64,000 nt of DNA from positions 25,431,403 to 25,495,402 of the forward strand of contig CP137680.1 in the NCBI GenBank assembly GCA_037976565.1, given 5' to 3'. Positions 46,501-58,900 of this stretch are shown in pieces (positions within the stretch are counted from its first letter, which is position 1; each line of letters begins with the position of its first letter). The position numbers and the translations under genes are program-made. The notes under the pieces are model-generated. The model had not been told where the DNA came from, searched no databases, and saw only the letters and a program-made list of their open reading frames with translations. Origin of the DNA: Mesocentrotus franciscanus (Eukaryota; Echinodermata; Echinoidea; Camarodonta; Strongylocentrotidae).

Positions 46501-49500
46501 CCTCCAGAATCCTCCACTAGGTGAGTGTTAACCCTATTCTAACTGGGCTATTTCAGACCAGGGGTTTTTACCCCCTAAGATCTCAGCCGATCGCCGCGAA
46601 AATTTGCATGCATGTCAAGTGAAGTGTATAGAATACTATGGGAATTTCAATTTTTTGAAAAATTCACTCATTTGCATATTCATGGTAATTTATGCAAATA
46701 AGGTCATAAAATTCACATTTTTACCCATAAATCATATATTCTTCATATTTAAGCATTCTTTTTCACTACATACATTCGTTAGACCATTTGGAATAATAAT
46801 ACGACAAAAAAAATTGGAAGAGCCAGGTTATTCCTTATGTTATCTCTTGTTTTGATAATTTCTTATGAATGTCATTGTTAATGCTAAATATATTACTCAT
46901 TGCGGATGTAGTATCGAAAATAATATCGCTAGTGATATTCGTTTGTCTCGCAATGTGGTCAATAAGAAATCTAAAAGATCACGATGTTTCGTGCGCCGCT
47001 GCAACACTTCGTCAGGTGATAAAAACTAATGTAAGCAAGCGTGTTTTATACTCTACGGGAGGACCGGGGAGGACCGGCGAGGCGGTCAAAAATTCGATCG
47101 ATAATTCTATTGGAACTATTCCAATTAAAGTCGATGAAAATAAAAAGTCCCAATTTTTCTATATAGACCTACGTGTGTTAATCATCTGTATTAGTCGATA
47201 TTTCTTTTGAATGTGAGCGATGATTCGACTTAAAAATTCAGGGATGCCAGTTTTCAGGCAAAAGCCTGAATTCAGGCCCTGGCGATTTATTTTCAGACCA
47301 TAGTTTATGTTTTTATGCCTCCGCTACAAAGTAGCTGGAGGCATTATGTTTTCTGGTTGTCCGTACGTACGTACGTACGTCCCGTTCTCGTGATCGCGTT
47401 ATCTCAAGAACCAATTGATGGATTACCGCCAAACTCGGGTCATGTATGTATCTTGCAGAGCTAATGAACTGATTAGATTTTGGGGTCAAAGGTCAAAGGT
47501 CACAGGGCTCATTATGTATGCAAAAATAGCTCGTGATCACGTTATCTCAACAACCGATTGATGGATTACCGCCAAACTTGGGTCATGTATGTATCTTGCA
47601 GAGCTAATGAACTGATTAGATTTTGGGGTCACGAGGTCAGAGGTCAAAGGTCACAGGGCCCATGCAAAAATAGCTCGTGATCGCGTTCTCAAGAACCGAT
47701 TGATGATTTACCGCCAAACTTGGGTCCTGTATGTATCTTGCAGAGCTAATGAACTGATTAGATTTTGGGGTCACGAGGTCAAAGGTCAAAGGTCACAGTA
47801 TGATTTCCATATACATTTAACTAAAACTTGTTAAAAGGAGTGTTTTGTTCAACTGTTCGGTTTTCATATCATAACAAAAATATTATCCCTGACACGCAGG
47901 CTAGGAATTAATTATTTTTTTTTATTGGGGGCTACTTTTCCCATTGCCTCAAAAAACCAAGGGGCTACTTTTTAAAAAAGTGGGCTACTTTCTTAAAGCC
48001 ATATTGTAAGTTGTAACAATAAGTTGTGTTTTTCCTTAGCCATCATACTGCTAGCAACCAAATTGGTACGTAATATGTTATTTAGTCTTTTTTTTCTGTC
48101 CCAAATTTTTATCATGGACAATGCAATCCCATTAAAAAAAATGTAATTCTGTTTCAAAATTGTGTTATTTATAACTGAGTTAAAACCATTAAGATGTGAG
48201 TGAATATATTTACTGTTGTCCCACATACCGATGTATTTGTTATAACGAAACATGCAAAATCATGGCCGGATTTTTTTCTTCCCGTATAGACTCTAATTCT
48301 AAAGGCAAAGCTAGTTTCATTTTGTAGACAGAAATTGATGCCATCAATCAATGACAATGCCAATGGGCCTGGCATCGTATATAAATAATATAATTTCATT
48401 AAACAGTTGTAATTTTAAAAAAATCTCAGGTATAGGAACATCATTTATGTATTCATTTACGGGTTTTTTATAACAAAACTCAATTTCTGTCTATGAAACT
48501 AGCTTTATTCCGATTATCAAGGGCGTCAATCAGGGGGGGACATCATATCAAATGCCCCCCCCCATGTTTTGTCAGAAAAGAAGGGGGACCACCAGGAACA
48601 ACGATTTTGTATACATTGCCAAGGACATGAGAGTTGAATTCTAGTTACAAAAAACAAAAAACAAAATTTTTCAATGCATTTTCAGTTTTGATCTAAATTT
48701 GGATGATAGGGCCAAATGCGCTGAGACAGGTTTAGCATTAAAATATTGGCATAATGCGCTATAAATGCCTGCATGGTGGTCTGGCCGCGCTCATCCTTAA
48801 TATAGCTATCGCTGTACAAAGCGAGGGCGGGGTACAAGCGCGCACCCATTGGACTCAGGTGCGGCGTGTTAAAACTTGCAGGCTGAGGATTATATTTTGT
48901 GTTCATCAGTGAAGGTTTTCAACGAGTGGAACAAGTTTCACATTTATATGGAAATGTATATAGGCCTACTTAGTATATAAAATGTACATAGTGTCCCACG
49001 CGTTACCGAATTGTCCCATGTGTTACCACAGGTAATTAATAAATTTTGTTAATTACATAAATCTGATCCAACCTCTTTGTTATGGAATTGGCATGTCTCA
49101 AGGTAACTCAGAACTTTTTAAGGTTGCACTCAAATTCAATGTCGCATCTGTAAGTAATTCAAACATATTATCTTCAAAAAGTAACGCGTGGGACATGCAC
49201 ATATTGGAACGTCCTTCATTTGGATATTCAATTAGTTGACGAACTGAAATTCCTAATGTGAATGACCTACCCCCTATGCTATGGGCCTATGTCTCTGCAC
49301 TTTGTTGATAGTATCTATTAAAAACTATTGAAATACATTAAAATTGATGATGTATTTTTTAATGTCCCACACGTTACCATTCATCGATTATGCAAATTTA
49401 GTCATTGATCACAGGGTTCATGCACTTACACATTTTCAAATTCTCTGCCTTTTCCTGACTTTCCAGAGCAGAAAAATGTAAATTTCCATGACCCATTGGT

Positions 49501-52500
49501 CACGTGAGATGCTGATTTACAAAGTTACCAAATTGATCTGAGTCCAATCGTGAATTTGCTAACCGTAAAAAAAATATCTTGAATAAATGATTTTCCATGA
49601 CTTTCCATAAGAAATTAGCAAATTCCCTGACTTACCCTAACTTTTTTCTTCTGGAAAAAGTATCTTTAAATTCCCTGACTTTCAAGAAATTTCCTAACCC
49701 GTCTGAACCCTGTGATTACTTTCAACCAGGGAGGTGGGAGTTACAAGGAGTGGAAAGTCGAAGCTGTCCCTTTGATCCCATGCGTCAAGCCGACACAACG
49801 CAGTGTTTTTTTAGATTATCAAATTACTGCCGCGAGCGCACCAGCAGCACTCGTAAATCGAGCATCGCTGATGAGTGACAGCGCTAACCCGAAGTCAGGT
49901 CGAGTGTAGCGCGTAGTGCAAACATGCAGGGCCAGGGCCTAGGAGGTGGGAGTTACAAATAACCAGCAAGCTGGAACTTTGAAGAGTCCAACTCCGACTC
50001 CAAGTTCCACCTTGTTGTTATTACTACCATCATCATTACAGCATTTTCATTACTGTTGTTGTTTTCTAGAGACTTATTGACCGACTGTATAATATATATT
50101 ATTTGATTTTTGTATTTTTTCTTGTCAAGTAAACTCTAGGTCAAGACTAGACCGAAGATTTATGTCTCTTTCGTTCGTTAGCCTCTGATTTGGGTAGGGT
50201 CGGCTCCTCTCTTAACTCTTTGCCCGCCACGTACACAATCCCCCCTGTGCCACATTGTTTTTAGGGTGCCACCTTAGGAGGGGTTCTGCATGGACTATGC
50301 TTATTCAACTCGCAATAACTTTTGATTGGTGTACTGTAATGAAAACTTTGCAAAAGTGTACGTGTGGGACCAGGCTCATCTTCCTCGTCAGAGTCAGTCT
50401 CGCTCTCCTCTGAATCAGAGTCGGCTGTTGGAACAGGGTCCATCACAAGTTCGTACCTGATCAGCAGTGAAGAAGTCCCGTCTCCTCCTAATAGGGGCCA
50501 TCCTAGCTCATCAGAATATTTGCAAAAGCAGTTTCAAAAACTCAATTTTTCTCGGAAAATGTCAATGTAAACAATGTCTGCGAAAGCGGTGCAATGAAGT
50601 GTGATGTGTATACAATGCGAAGCACGCTACTATTGTGTGTGTGTGCGTACAATAGAATTAAATGCGTTCCGTGTGTATTGTGAATGAAATGTGACTTGAG
50701 TCGAAGTTGGCAGCCCGCTGTATGTTCCGCTAGCCGAACGTAGCGGGCAAAGAGTTAAGAGACAGAAGCCGACCATAGCGACTGCATTGTAATTAACTAC
50801 TGCTCGCAACCGAGCAGTAAACTTATGCCCAAAATACTACATTTTACCTTACCAGATTGACTGTATGATGCGTTTAAGAGTCTTTTTTTCCGGATTTTCA
50901 TCGCCGAAATGAGCTCCGTGCTGAAATTCTTGCAGCCGTATTTTAAACTGTTACTGTCAATGGATGACGTCATCTTCCTTCCATCGCAGTAAGCAAGAAT
51001 TTCAACACGGAGCTCATTTTCGCGATGAAAATCCGGAAAAAGACCCTTGAACGCATCATACAGTCAATCTGGTAAGTGGAACCGATGTAGTTTAGCCTAG
51101 GCCTAATTTACAATAATAAATGCATCGGATATGCATTGGGTAAAATGTAGTATTTTGGGAATAAGTTTACTGCTCGGACGCGAGCAGTAGTTTGCAATGC
51201 AGTCGCTATGGTCGGCTTCTGTCTCTAAAGAGACGAGCCGACCCTACCCAAATCAGAGGCTAACGAACGAAAGAGACAGAAATCTTCGGTCTAGGTCAAG
51301 ACAAGTTATTTACTCATTATACCTCCCGAATCAATAGGCACTCTCTGTGTTCCTGTAAATAACACTTTATCGATCGATATGCACGAGAATATCTTTACTT
51401 CGGTAGAAACCCGAGAATCTTTGGATTTTTCGAAATTTGTGTGAATTAAAAAAATCACGAAAAAAACACGCAGGAACACATGCATGGGACTAAAACCAGT
51501 TGCAAGATTGTAGTCTGTTCTTTTCGATCGAAAATGAATCAATGTGCACTTTTTGTCGGAAGTTATAGGCATTCCATATCTCATATTTATGTATAAATTT
51601 CATAAAATAATCGTACTCCCATCGTATTATCGTTATTTCTTGACCGATTTCGCTGAAACAAAGACTCGAATACTGCTGGAAGAATACTTTTGTTTAGAAC
51701 CGTAATGCGCACGTGTAGAGTTAACCAGCGACCACTGCGCAGCCATAAAGCGTTGATATAGCTTTTCGCACGTCTTTGCCTAAAAGGGCGATGAGCTGGG
51801 GAGGTGGGAGAACGCTTAAAAGTCGGCACGGCGCATGGAACCTCAAAGTGAGCAGAATGACCTCGCTCTCGCATTTGTTTACAAGTCAGCGCTGGAAAAG
51901 GGCTTACTCTTACGTAACCTTGCATAACCATTAGCTCGGTGGCTTTGAAATCGCTGTGTGTGACAGATTGATCATTGCTATTTCCAGCCATTGGATTAGT
52001 TCTAATCCAACGAAAAATACCCTAGGGTATCGTCAATTCGAGTTTCCACTCCTTGTAACTCCCACCTCCCTGTTTCAACATAGTAGAGATTTAAAAAAAA
52101 AAATTTATTGATTCTTGAAATTTCAATATTTTCTCTTTCCAATGCTACCTAACTCAACTCTAATGCACAAAGTTGAAAACTTAGTCATCCATTCATCCTG
52201 GAAACCGATAGCTTGAAGTTGCCCACATATCTTTCTTAAATTCTCTACCCACTGAGAGAAGAGGACATGGGAAGAAAAAGGAGCAGACAAAGAAACATTT
52301 TTGAAAATTCAGACAATGAACAGTACAACGAATCATCTTCTTTCTCTAATAATGAAACGTCAAAGCTTCCGCGCGGGAGAGGAGCAACTGAATTCAGACA
52401 ATGATTAAGAGTCGAGAACGGTACAAAGAATCGTCTTCATTCTCTAATAATTTAATGAAACGTTGAAGCTTCCGCGCTTCGCCACGGAGGGGGAAAACTG

Positions 52501-55500
52501 AATTCAGACAAGAATTAAGAGTTGAGAACGGTACAACGAATCGTCTTCTTTCGCTAATAATTTAATGAAACTTCAAAGCTTCCGTGCTTCGCGCGGGAGG
52601 GAGAGGGGGAACTGAATTCAGACAAGGATTAAGAGTCCAGAACGGTACAACGAATCGTCTTCTTTCTCTAATAATTTAATGAAACATCAAAGCTTCCGCG
52701 CGTGAGGCGGGGATCTGAAATCAGACAAGGATAAAGAGTCACGAACGGTACAACGAATCGTCTTCTTTCTCTAATAATTTAATGAAACTCCCCCACCTCC
52801 CTATATAGGGAGCACGCTTCGCGCGCTTTGTAAGTAATTTGCACGATTCGCGTGCTCACTACCGCCCCCCTAATATAAAATCGTAGCTACGCGCTTACTA
52901 GGGAGAGAGAGTGTGTGTATCGCAACTTAACGTGGTATAACTTTGAAAGTAACTGTAAAGGTGACATGTAATTGTGTCCCCCCATGCTCAAGCTTGGATT
53001 GACGCCCTTGCCGATTATACGGGAAAAAATCCGGCATTGATTTTGCATGTTTTGTTTTAGCAAATATATCGGTATGTGGGACAACAGTAAAAATATTCAC
53101 TCACATTTAATGGTTTTAAGTTATAAATAACACAATTTTAATTAGAATCACATTTTTATGCCTCCGCTACAAAGTAGCCGGAGGAATTATGTTTTCTGGT
53201 TGTCCGTCCGTCCGTACGTCCCGTTCTCGTGATCAAAGGTCATGGGGCTCATTATGTATGCATATAAATAGCTTGTGAACGCATTATAATTAGAACAAAT
53301 TGATTACTCTCAAACTCAGGACAGGAATTTATCTTGCAGAGCCATGTATATGAAAAATAGCTTGTAATCACGATATTCTGAGAACCCGTTAATGGATTAC
53401 TATCAAACTTGAATATTAAAAATTGCTTCCGTTTTGGTTTGTAAAATCGCTCTATGGCGGAGGCATCATTTTCGACTGCGTGCAGTTGAAGTTCCATCTA
53501 GTTAAAAATGGGATTGCATTGCATACAGTACGTACCAATTTGGTCACTAGCAGTTCAGCACTGACGGACAGTACTCGTAAGTACTAGGAGCGCCTCGCCA
53601 CCGTGTATTTTTTCTGGTACACTGATTTTTCTTACACAATACCCTCCTGTACTCCCTATTTGCTGGCACTTGCTCCTCCATTTTTCTCTCTTACTTTTTC
53701 TCGTACGCACCTCTCTCCCTCTCTCTCTCTCTCTCTCTCGTACCGTTATTGAAAACAGAAGTAAAAAAATGAACAAAACACAAACTTTCAACACAACACA
53801 ACAAACTGCCAAATTATTACAAAGATAGTAATGGAAGATTAAGGCTTAAAAGATCACTGACATGCAAGCAATTTGCTATTAATTGGGATCGGATCAACAC
53901 CGCACGCATTGAATAACTTGTCCATACATATTTTCGACAGGGAAAAGGATGATTGGGATTTTATGGAGCTCATCTGGACGAGCGCCACCTCGTAGTGACT
54001 AGCGAACAACTGAAATTCATTATTACGGCAGTTACAAAAATAAGAGGGAGAGAGGGGTGATTTATTTTATTTTTTCAATGCCCATAAGAATAGCTAGGGT
54101 TATTATTTGCATTGCCCTGATTTTACAACGAATACCTTTCATTTTATTTTTTTTCAATTATTGCATTTTGATCTGAAAATTGGACGTAAGTTGGGGTAGT
54201 TGGACAATCTGACTTTAAATCCATGTTTTGTCTGTGTCTTAACTAGGTTATGACCCAAGACTATGGAGGCAAGCTCAGCTTGATAATCCAGATCCTGACA
54301 GGTATGTTATGCCAATATGCAACCTGTCCTCTGCCTTGCAGATGGCTTGGCATTGTCACTCATACTGACATTGTGTAAATTGTGTAAATAAGAGAGAAAT
54401 TTAAAATGATCACTTTTAATTTTAGTTTGGACAATGTATAGACTTAAATGTATTCCTACTTCAGGAAATGTACATCTGCTGACCATGCATCCTTTCTTAC
54501 CCTTCTGCCAGGTAGATAACAAGCTGTAAATGTGCACTACATCTTGATAACAATTTGCTCCAAATGAGGGCAGACATACATGTACAGTCAAACCTGTCTA
54601 TAGCGACCGCCCAAGGGAAACACAAAAAGTGGCCTTTGTATACAGGTGGTCTTTGTAGACAGGTTCCTTTAGTACATGTTTCAATGAGGAAACCATTTTC
54701 AAGGGAAACGGAAAATGTGGTCTTTGTAGACAGGTGGTTTTTTTAGACAGGTGGTCACTAAAGCAGGTTTGACTGTATCAGCAAAACATATTGTTGAACA
54801 TTGGAAAATGATGGGATAGAAATGAGAAATTTTCATATTTTGTATATATTGAGATTGCTGTTCTTTGAGAATCGTAAACTGGTAAAGTCTTATTGTAACT
54901 GTAATGTCATATATGACACTTTTCATTCATTTTTGTACAAAAGTAAAATATCCCTTCTTAATAGTTAAAGACTTTATCTTTTATTGTTTTTATTGGAGGA
55001 CATAAAGTGGTATACAGTACTTGTACTTCCTGTATATGTCACAGTTCAAAGGAAAAAACTTAATTCTTACACACATTAATATTTTGTTTCATGCGAACAA
55101 AGAATGGAAAATAGTAATGTTACCACAAGTAAAGAAATCATTCAGTTTGGAATATTCATAACATTTATGTGCTTAATCCTGTTATAGACTCATCCCAGTC
55201 CCACTTGTTGGATTTGATGTCATTAAGACAAGGTTGGAGTATCAGCAGCAAGAGACTCAGCAGCATCAAGCAAGGCTGGATGTAAGTTGACCATGACACT
55301 GTTTGATCTCAGAAGACTTGAGACGTGGCCATGAAAACAATAAAATGAACATGTACATGTATAATGCAGGCGGGGAGCTAGGGTACAATTAACTGCTTGA
55401 AAGCTCTCGTCCTCGAAACCTAATTTGCATTATTAAAGTAAACAACTTGTTTACGCTACCACTACAGAAGAGTCTCAGCTAAACTCTATAATCTTGCACT

Positions 55501-55945
55501 AGAAACTACCACATGAAATGATCAAACGTCACATTGAAGGAGAAGAGTTGCTCTAACTCATAGATATTACAGTTAGTCAAATCACGTTTCAATATGTGAA
55601 AACTGTGCGAAATGACGTGCCATTATTTGTGTTCATTTATCTGAAAATATTGCCGCATTTTTCATATTTTCCGTCATTGCACAAGATCAAAACTTTTGTA
55701 TATAATAAATCAAAGTATATCAAAACTCTCCACCAAATATCTTGTGGTGCTTGCTAAAGCAGGTTTCATAGTAATTATTTTATATTGACAGCTTGTGAAC
55801 AAAGACTTGGAAAGATTGCAAGAGCAGCAGAACACATTGCAGGCCAGAATAGCAGAGAATAAGAGGAGGCATCTGGAATTGTCCCATAGGGTTTTACAGG
55901 TAGGCCTTGGAATTGTGATGATATTGGTGATGATGATGGTGGTGG

Positions 55946-55977
<32 letters not shown>

Positions 55978-58900
55978 GTGATGGTGATGGTGGTGGTGGT
56001 GGCGGTGGCGGTGGCGGCGGCGACGATGACGACGACGATGATGAAAAACATCAAGAAGAGGATGTTGGTGAAGATGATTTGAATGAGATATGGATATAGG
56101 TGTTTATGAAGAAGATGATGACAGTGGTGTTGACTATAATGGTTGATGATGATGAAGTTTGTGCTAGTGGAGATGATGAATGTAATGGTGAAGGGGATAA
56201 TGATGGTGGTGGTGTGGTGATGAAGATGTTGGTAATGGTGTTGACAATGTTGGTAATGGTGTTGGTGATGGTGGTGATGGTGTTAGTGATGCTGACGATG
56301 GTGGTGATGATGAGGATTGTGATGTTGGCAATACAAGTAGTGATGATGATGATGATGATGATGATGGTGGTGATGATGAGGATTGTGATTTTGGCAATAC
56401 AAGTAGTGATGATGATGATGATGATGGTGGTGATGATAAGAATGATATTGCATTATTGACGGTAATGATGTTGGCAAAGAAGTAAAGGTAGTTTAAGTTA
56501 AGGTAGATGCTGATCATCTTTTCCGAGTTGATGAAAGTAATTAGTGAGGTGCCAACTAAAGTTCCTGTTTTCTGCATTAATCCCAGGTCATGGCTCAACA
56601 GGAGGTTCAGAGAAAACAGGGAGTGTCCATTCAGTTGGAGGAGGAGCATCTCAGAACACAGCATGAGGGACTGATGGCAGAGTTAAACGCCCCAACTCAG
56701 ATGAAGGTATGATACTAGGGTAGAGATGAACTGTGAATATCTAAGCTACATTTACAATTTCAAGTGTTCATAACTCAAAAAGTTATTACTTTTATCAGAC
56801 TGAGGCTTGGACATTGTAAAGCTAAAGGATGTCAATCCTGGACTAAGTTTTTCTGACATTTCTTTGAATGCTATTCTTAAAATATTGCATCAAATGTCTA
56901 ATTAGAGTTTCACTTTTTGAAAATATGTGTGTATCAATGATTGGATTCAGAACACAGCCATTAGCTCGTGCATCATATCTGTTAACCTTTTTGCTATCCA
57001 GTATCGTTAATTCATTGCTCTGGGTTAAAAAAGGTGTTCCGGAATCTCAGCTGACATGGGCAGTGGCAATTTTTGTTATGACTTAAGTTTTGATACATGC
57101 TGATTTTGTGGCCTTGATTTTTGTAAAAATCTATTAAAATATTCAATGCATTATTTTAAGAATAACATTCAATTATAATTCTCGCTATCGCCAAAATGCC
57201 CGGATATAGCCTCTTGAACGTGATTTCGAGCCACTTCCTGGACTTACATACTTCCAGTGTAAGGCGTTGTGCATGCGGTACACGTTTTATAGCTGGACTC
57301 TATTAGCATGCATGCGCAATGTACGTACTTATGTGTCCAAAAGCTATTTCTAGGTTCCTCTATTCTTGTGACAGTAGCAACAAAAAATAAAAGAAAGACA
57401 CTCCAAATCATATCGATGATTAAAATGGAAACAATGGAAGGCCCTTCTCAAAACCTCGAGACAAAACCGTTGTATGTCCATTGGTCATCCAACAAGCCAA
57501 CCATCCCTCTATTGTAATCCCTTCCGTTAGTATTTTAGATGAGTTTTTGCACTTGCCCACGATCACAATCAAAGAAAGTTGATGTTACTATTTCTATGCT
57601 TCTACTTGCTCTTGCCCATCACACATCCAAATATCTTACTTTTTAGTATGTTTAGATGAGTTTTCGCACTTGCCCACGATCACAATCAAAGAAAGTTGAT
57701 GTTATTATTTCTATGCTTCTACTTGCTCTTGCCCGTCACACCTTGAAATATCTTATTTCTAAGTATCTTTAACAATATTTTCATACATTTTTTCGTAATG
57801 ATCCACTCTTGAAATCGTGATAAATCACTGTGATTACTGTTGGAAAATTAAGTAACACACATACACAATCCACACCAGCATGCATGCTGCAGTCGCACAA
57901 AATAGACCGGAAGCGTCTGGGTCACCAAACTATCCCAGAGTGCATTTGAAATGGGGCCTGAACGTAACAGACGGGTATTTTTATGCCTCCGCTACAACGT
58001 AGCCGGAGGCATTATGTTTTCTGGTTGTCCGTCCGTCACGCACGCACGCACGCACGCACGCCCCGCTCGTGATCGCTATCTCAAGAACCAATTGATGGAT
58101 TACCGCCAAACTCAGGTCATGTATGTATCTTGCAGAGCTAATGAAGTGATTAGATTTTGGGGTCACGAGGTCCAAGGTCAAAGGTCACAGGGCCCATTAT
58201 GTATGCAAAAAAGTTCGTGATCGCGTTATCTCAAGAACCGATTGATGGATTACCGCCAAACTCGGGTCATGTATGTATCTTGCAGAGCTAATGAAGTGAT
58301 TAGATTTTGGGGTCACGAGGTCCAAGGTCAAAGGTCACAGGGCCCATTATGTATGCAAAAATAGTTTGTGATCGCGTTATCTCAAGAACCGATTGATGGA
58401 TTACCGCCAAACTTGGGTCATGTATGTATCTTGCAGAGCTAATGAACTGATTAGATTTTGGGGTCACGAGGTCCAAGGTCAAAGGTCACAGGGCTCATTA
58501 TGTATGCAAAAATAGTTCGTGATCGCGTTATCTCAAGAACCGATTGATGGATTACCGCCAAACTTGGGTCATGTATGTATCTTGCAGAGCTAATGAACTG
58601 ATTAGATTTTGGGGTCACGAGGTCAAAGGTCAAAGGTCACAGGGCTCATTATGTATGCAAAAATAGCTCGTGATCGCGTTATCTCAAGAACCGATTGATG
58701 GATTACCGCCAAACTTGGGTCATGTATGTATCTTGCAGAGCTAATGAACTGATTAGATTTTGGGGTCACGAGGTCAAAGGTCAAAGGTCACAGGGCTCAT
58801 TATGTATGCAAAATAGCTTGTGATCACTTTATCTCAAGAACCGATTGATGGATTACCGCCAAACTTGGGTCATGTATGTATCTTGCAGAGTCAATGAACT

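Larger units (their letters stand above)
49727..52072. mobile_element. 2.35-kb element with perfect 30-bp terminal inverted repeats
   Basis: Begins CAGGGAGGTGGGAGTTACAA and continues ggagtggaaa; the right end is its exact complement. TTTCAAC flanks both sides. aggaggtgggagttacaa recurs inside at 49946. It contains a foldback element and, within that, a TTAA element. A minus-strand frame of 134 codons (51587-51991) has no recognisable domain. Confidence 0.85.
48048..53553. mobile_element. 5.5-kb element with ~300-bp terminal inverted repeats
   Basis: Left arm from ctgctagcaaccaaattggt; right arm ends accaatttggtcactagcag. The arms share aatgcaatcccatt, ttataact..gttaaaaccatta, actgttgtcccacataccgat and catgcaaaatca..gccgga, then gggcgtcaatc. 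The left arm carries a 0.2-kb insertion and the right arm a 0.35-kb one. No transposase was recognised, so it is non-autonomous or its core has been replaced. Confidence 0.75.
46521..54246. other. NUP54 intron 8, filled by nested elements
   Basis: 7.7 kb between exons 8 and 9. It holds a truncated tandem-unit element (47311-47815) and a 5.5-kb long-inverted-repeat element (48048-53553). Inside the latter are at least five other insertions, up to four levels deep. About 46535-47230 is another repeat-like segment without clear ends. Confidence 0.7.

Noticed and set aside
56100..56664. Met/Val-rich, His-rich and Ser/Pro-rich frames
   Set aside because: Readings of the GAT/GGT repeat tract in different frames. 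NUP54 exon 12 lies on the opposite strand of the longest one.
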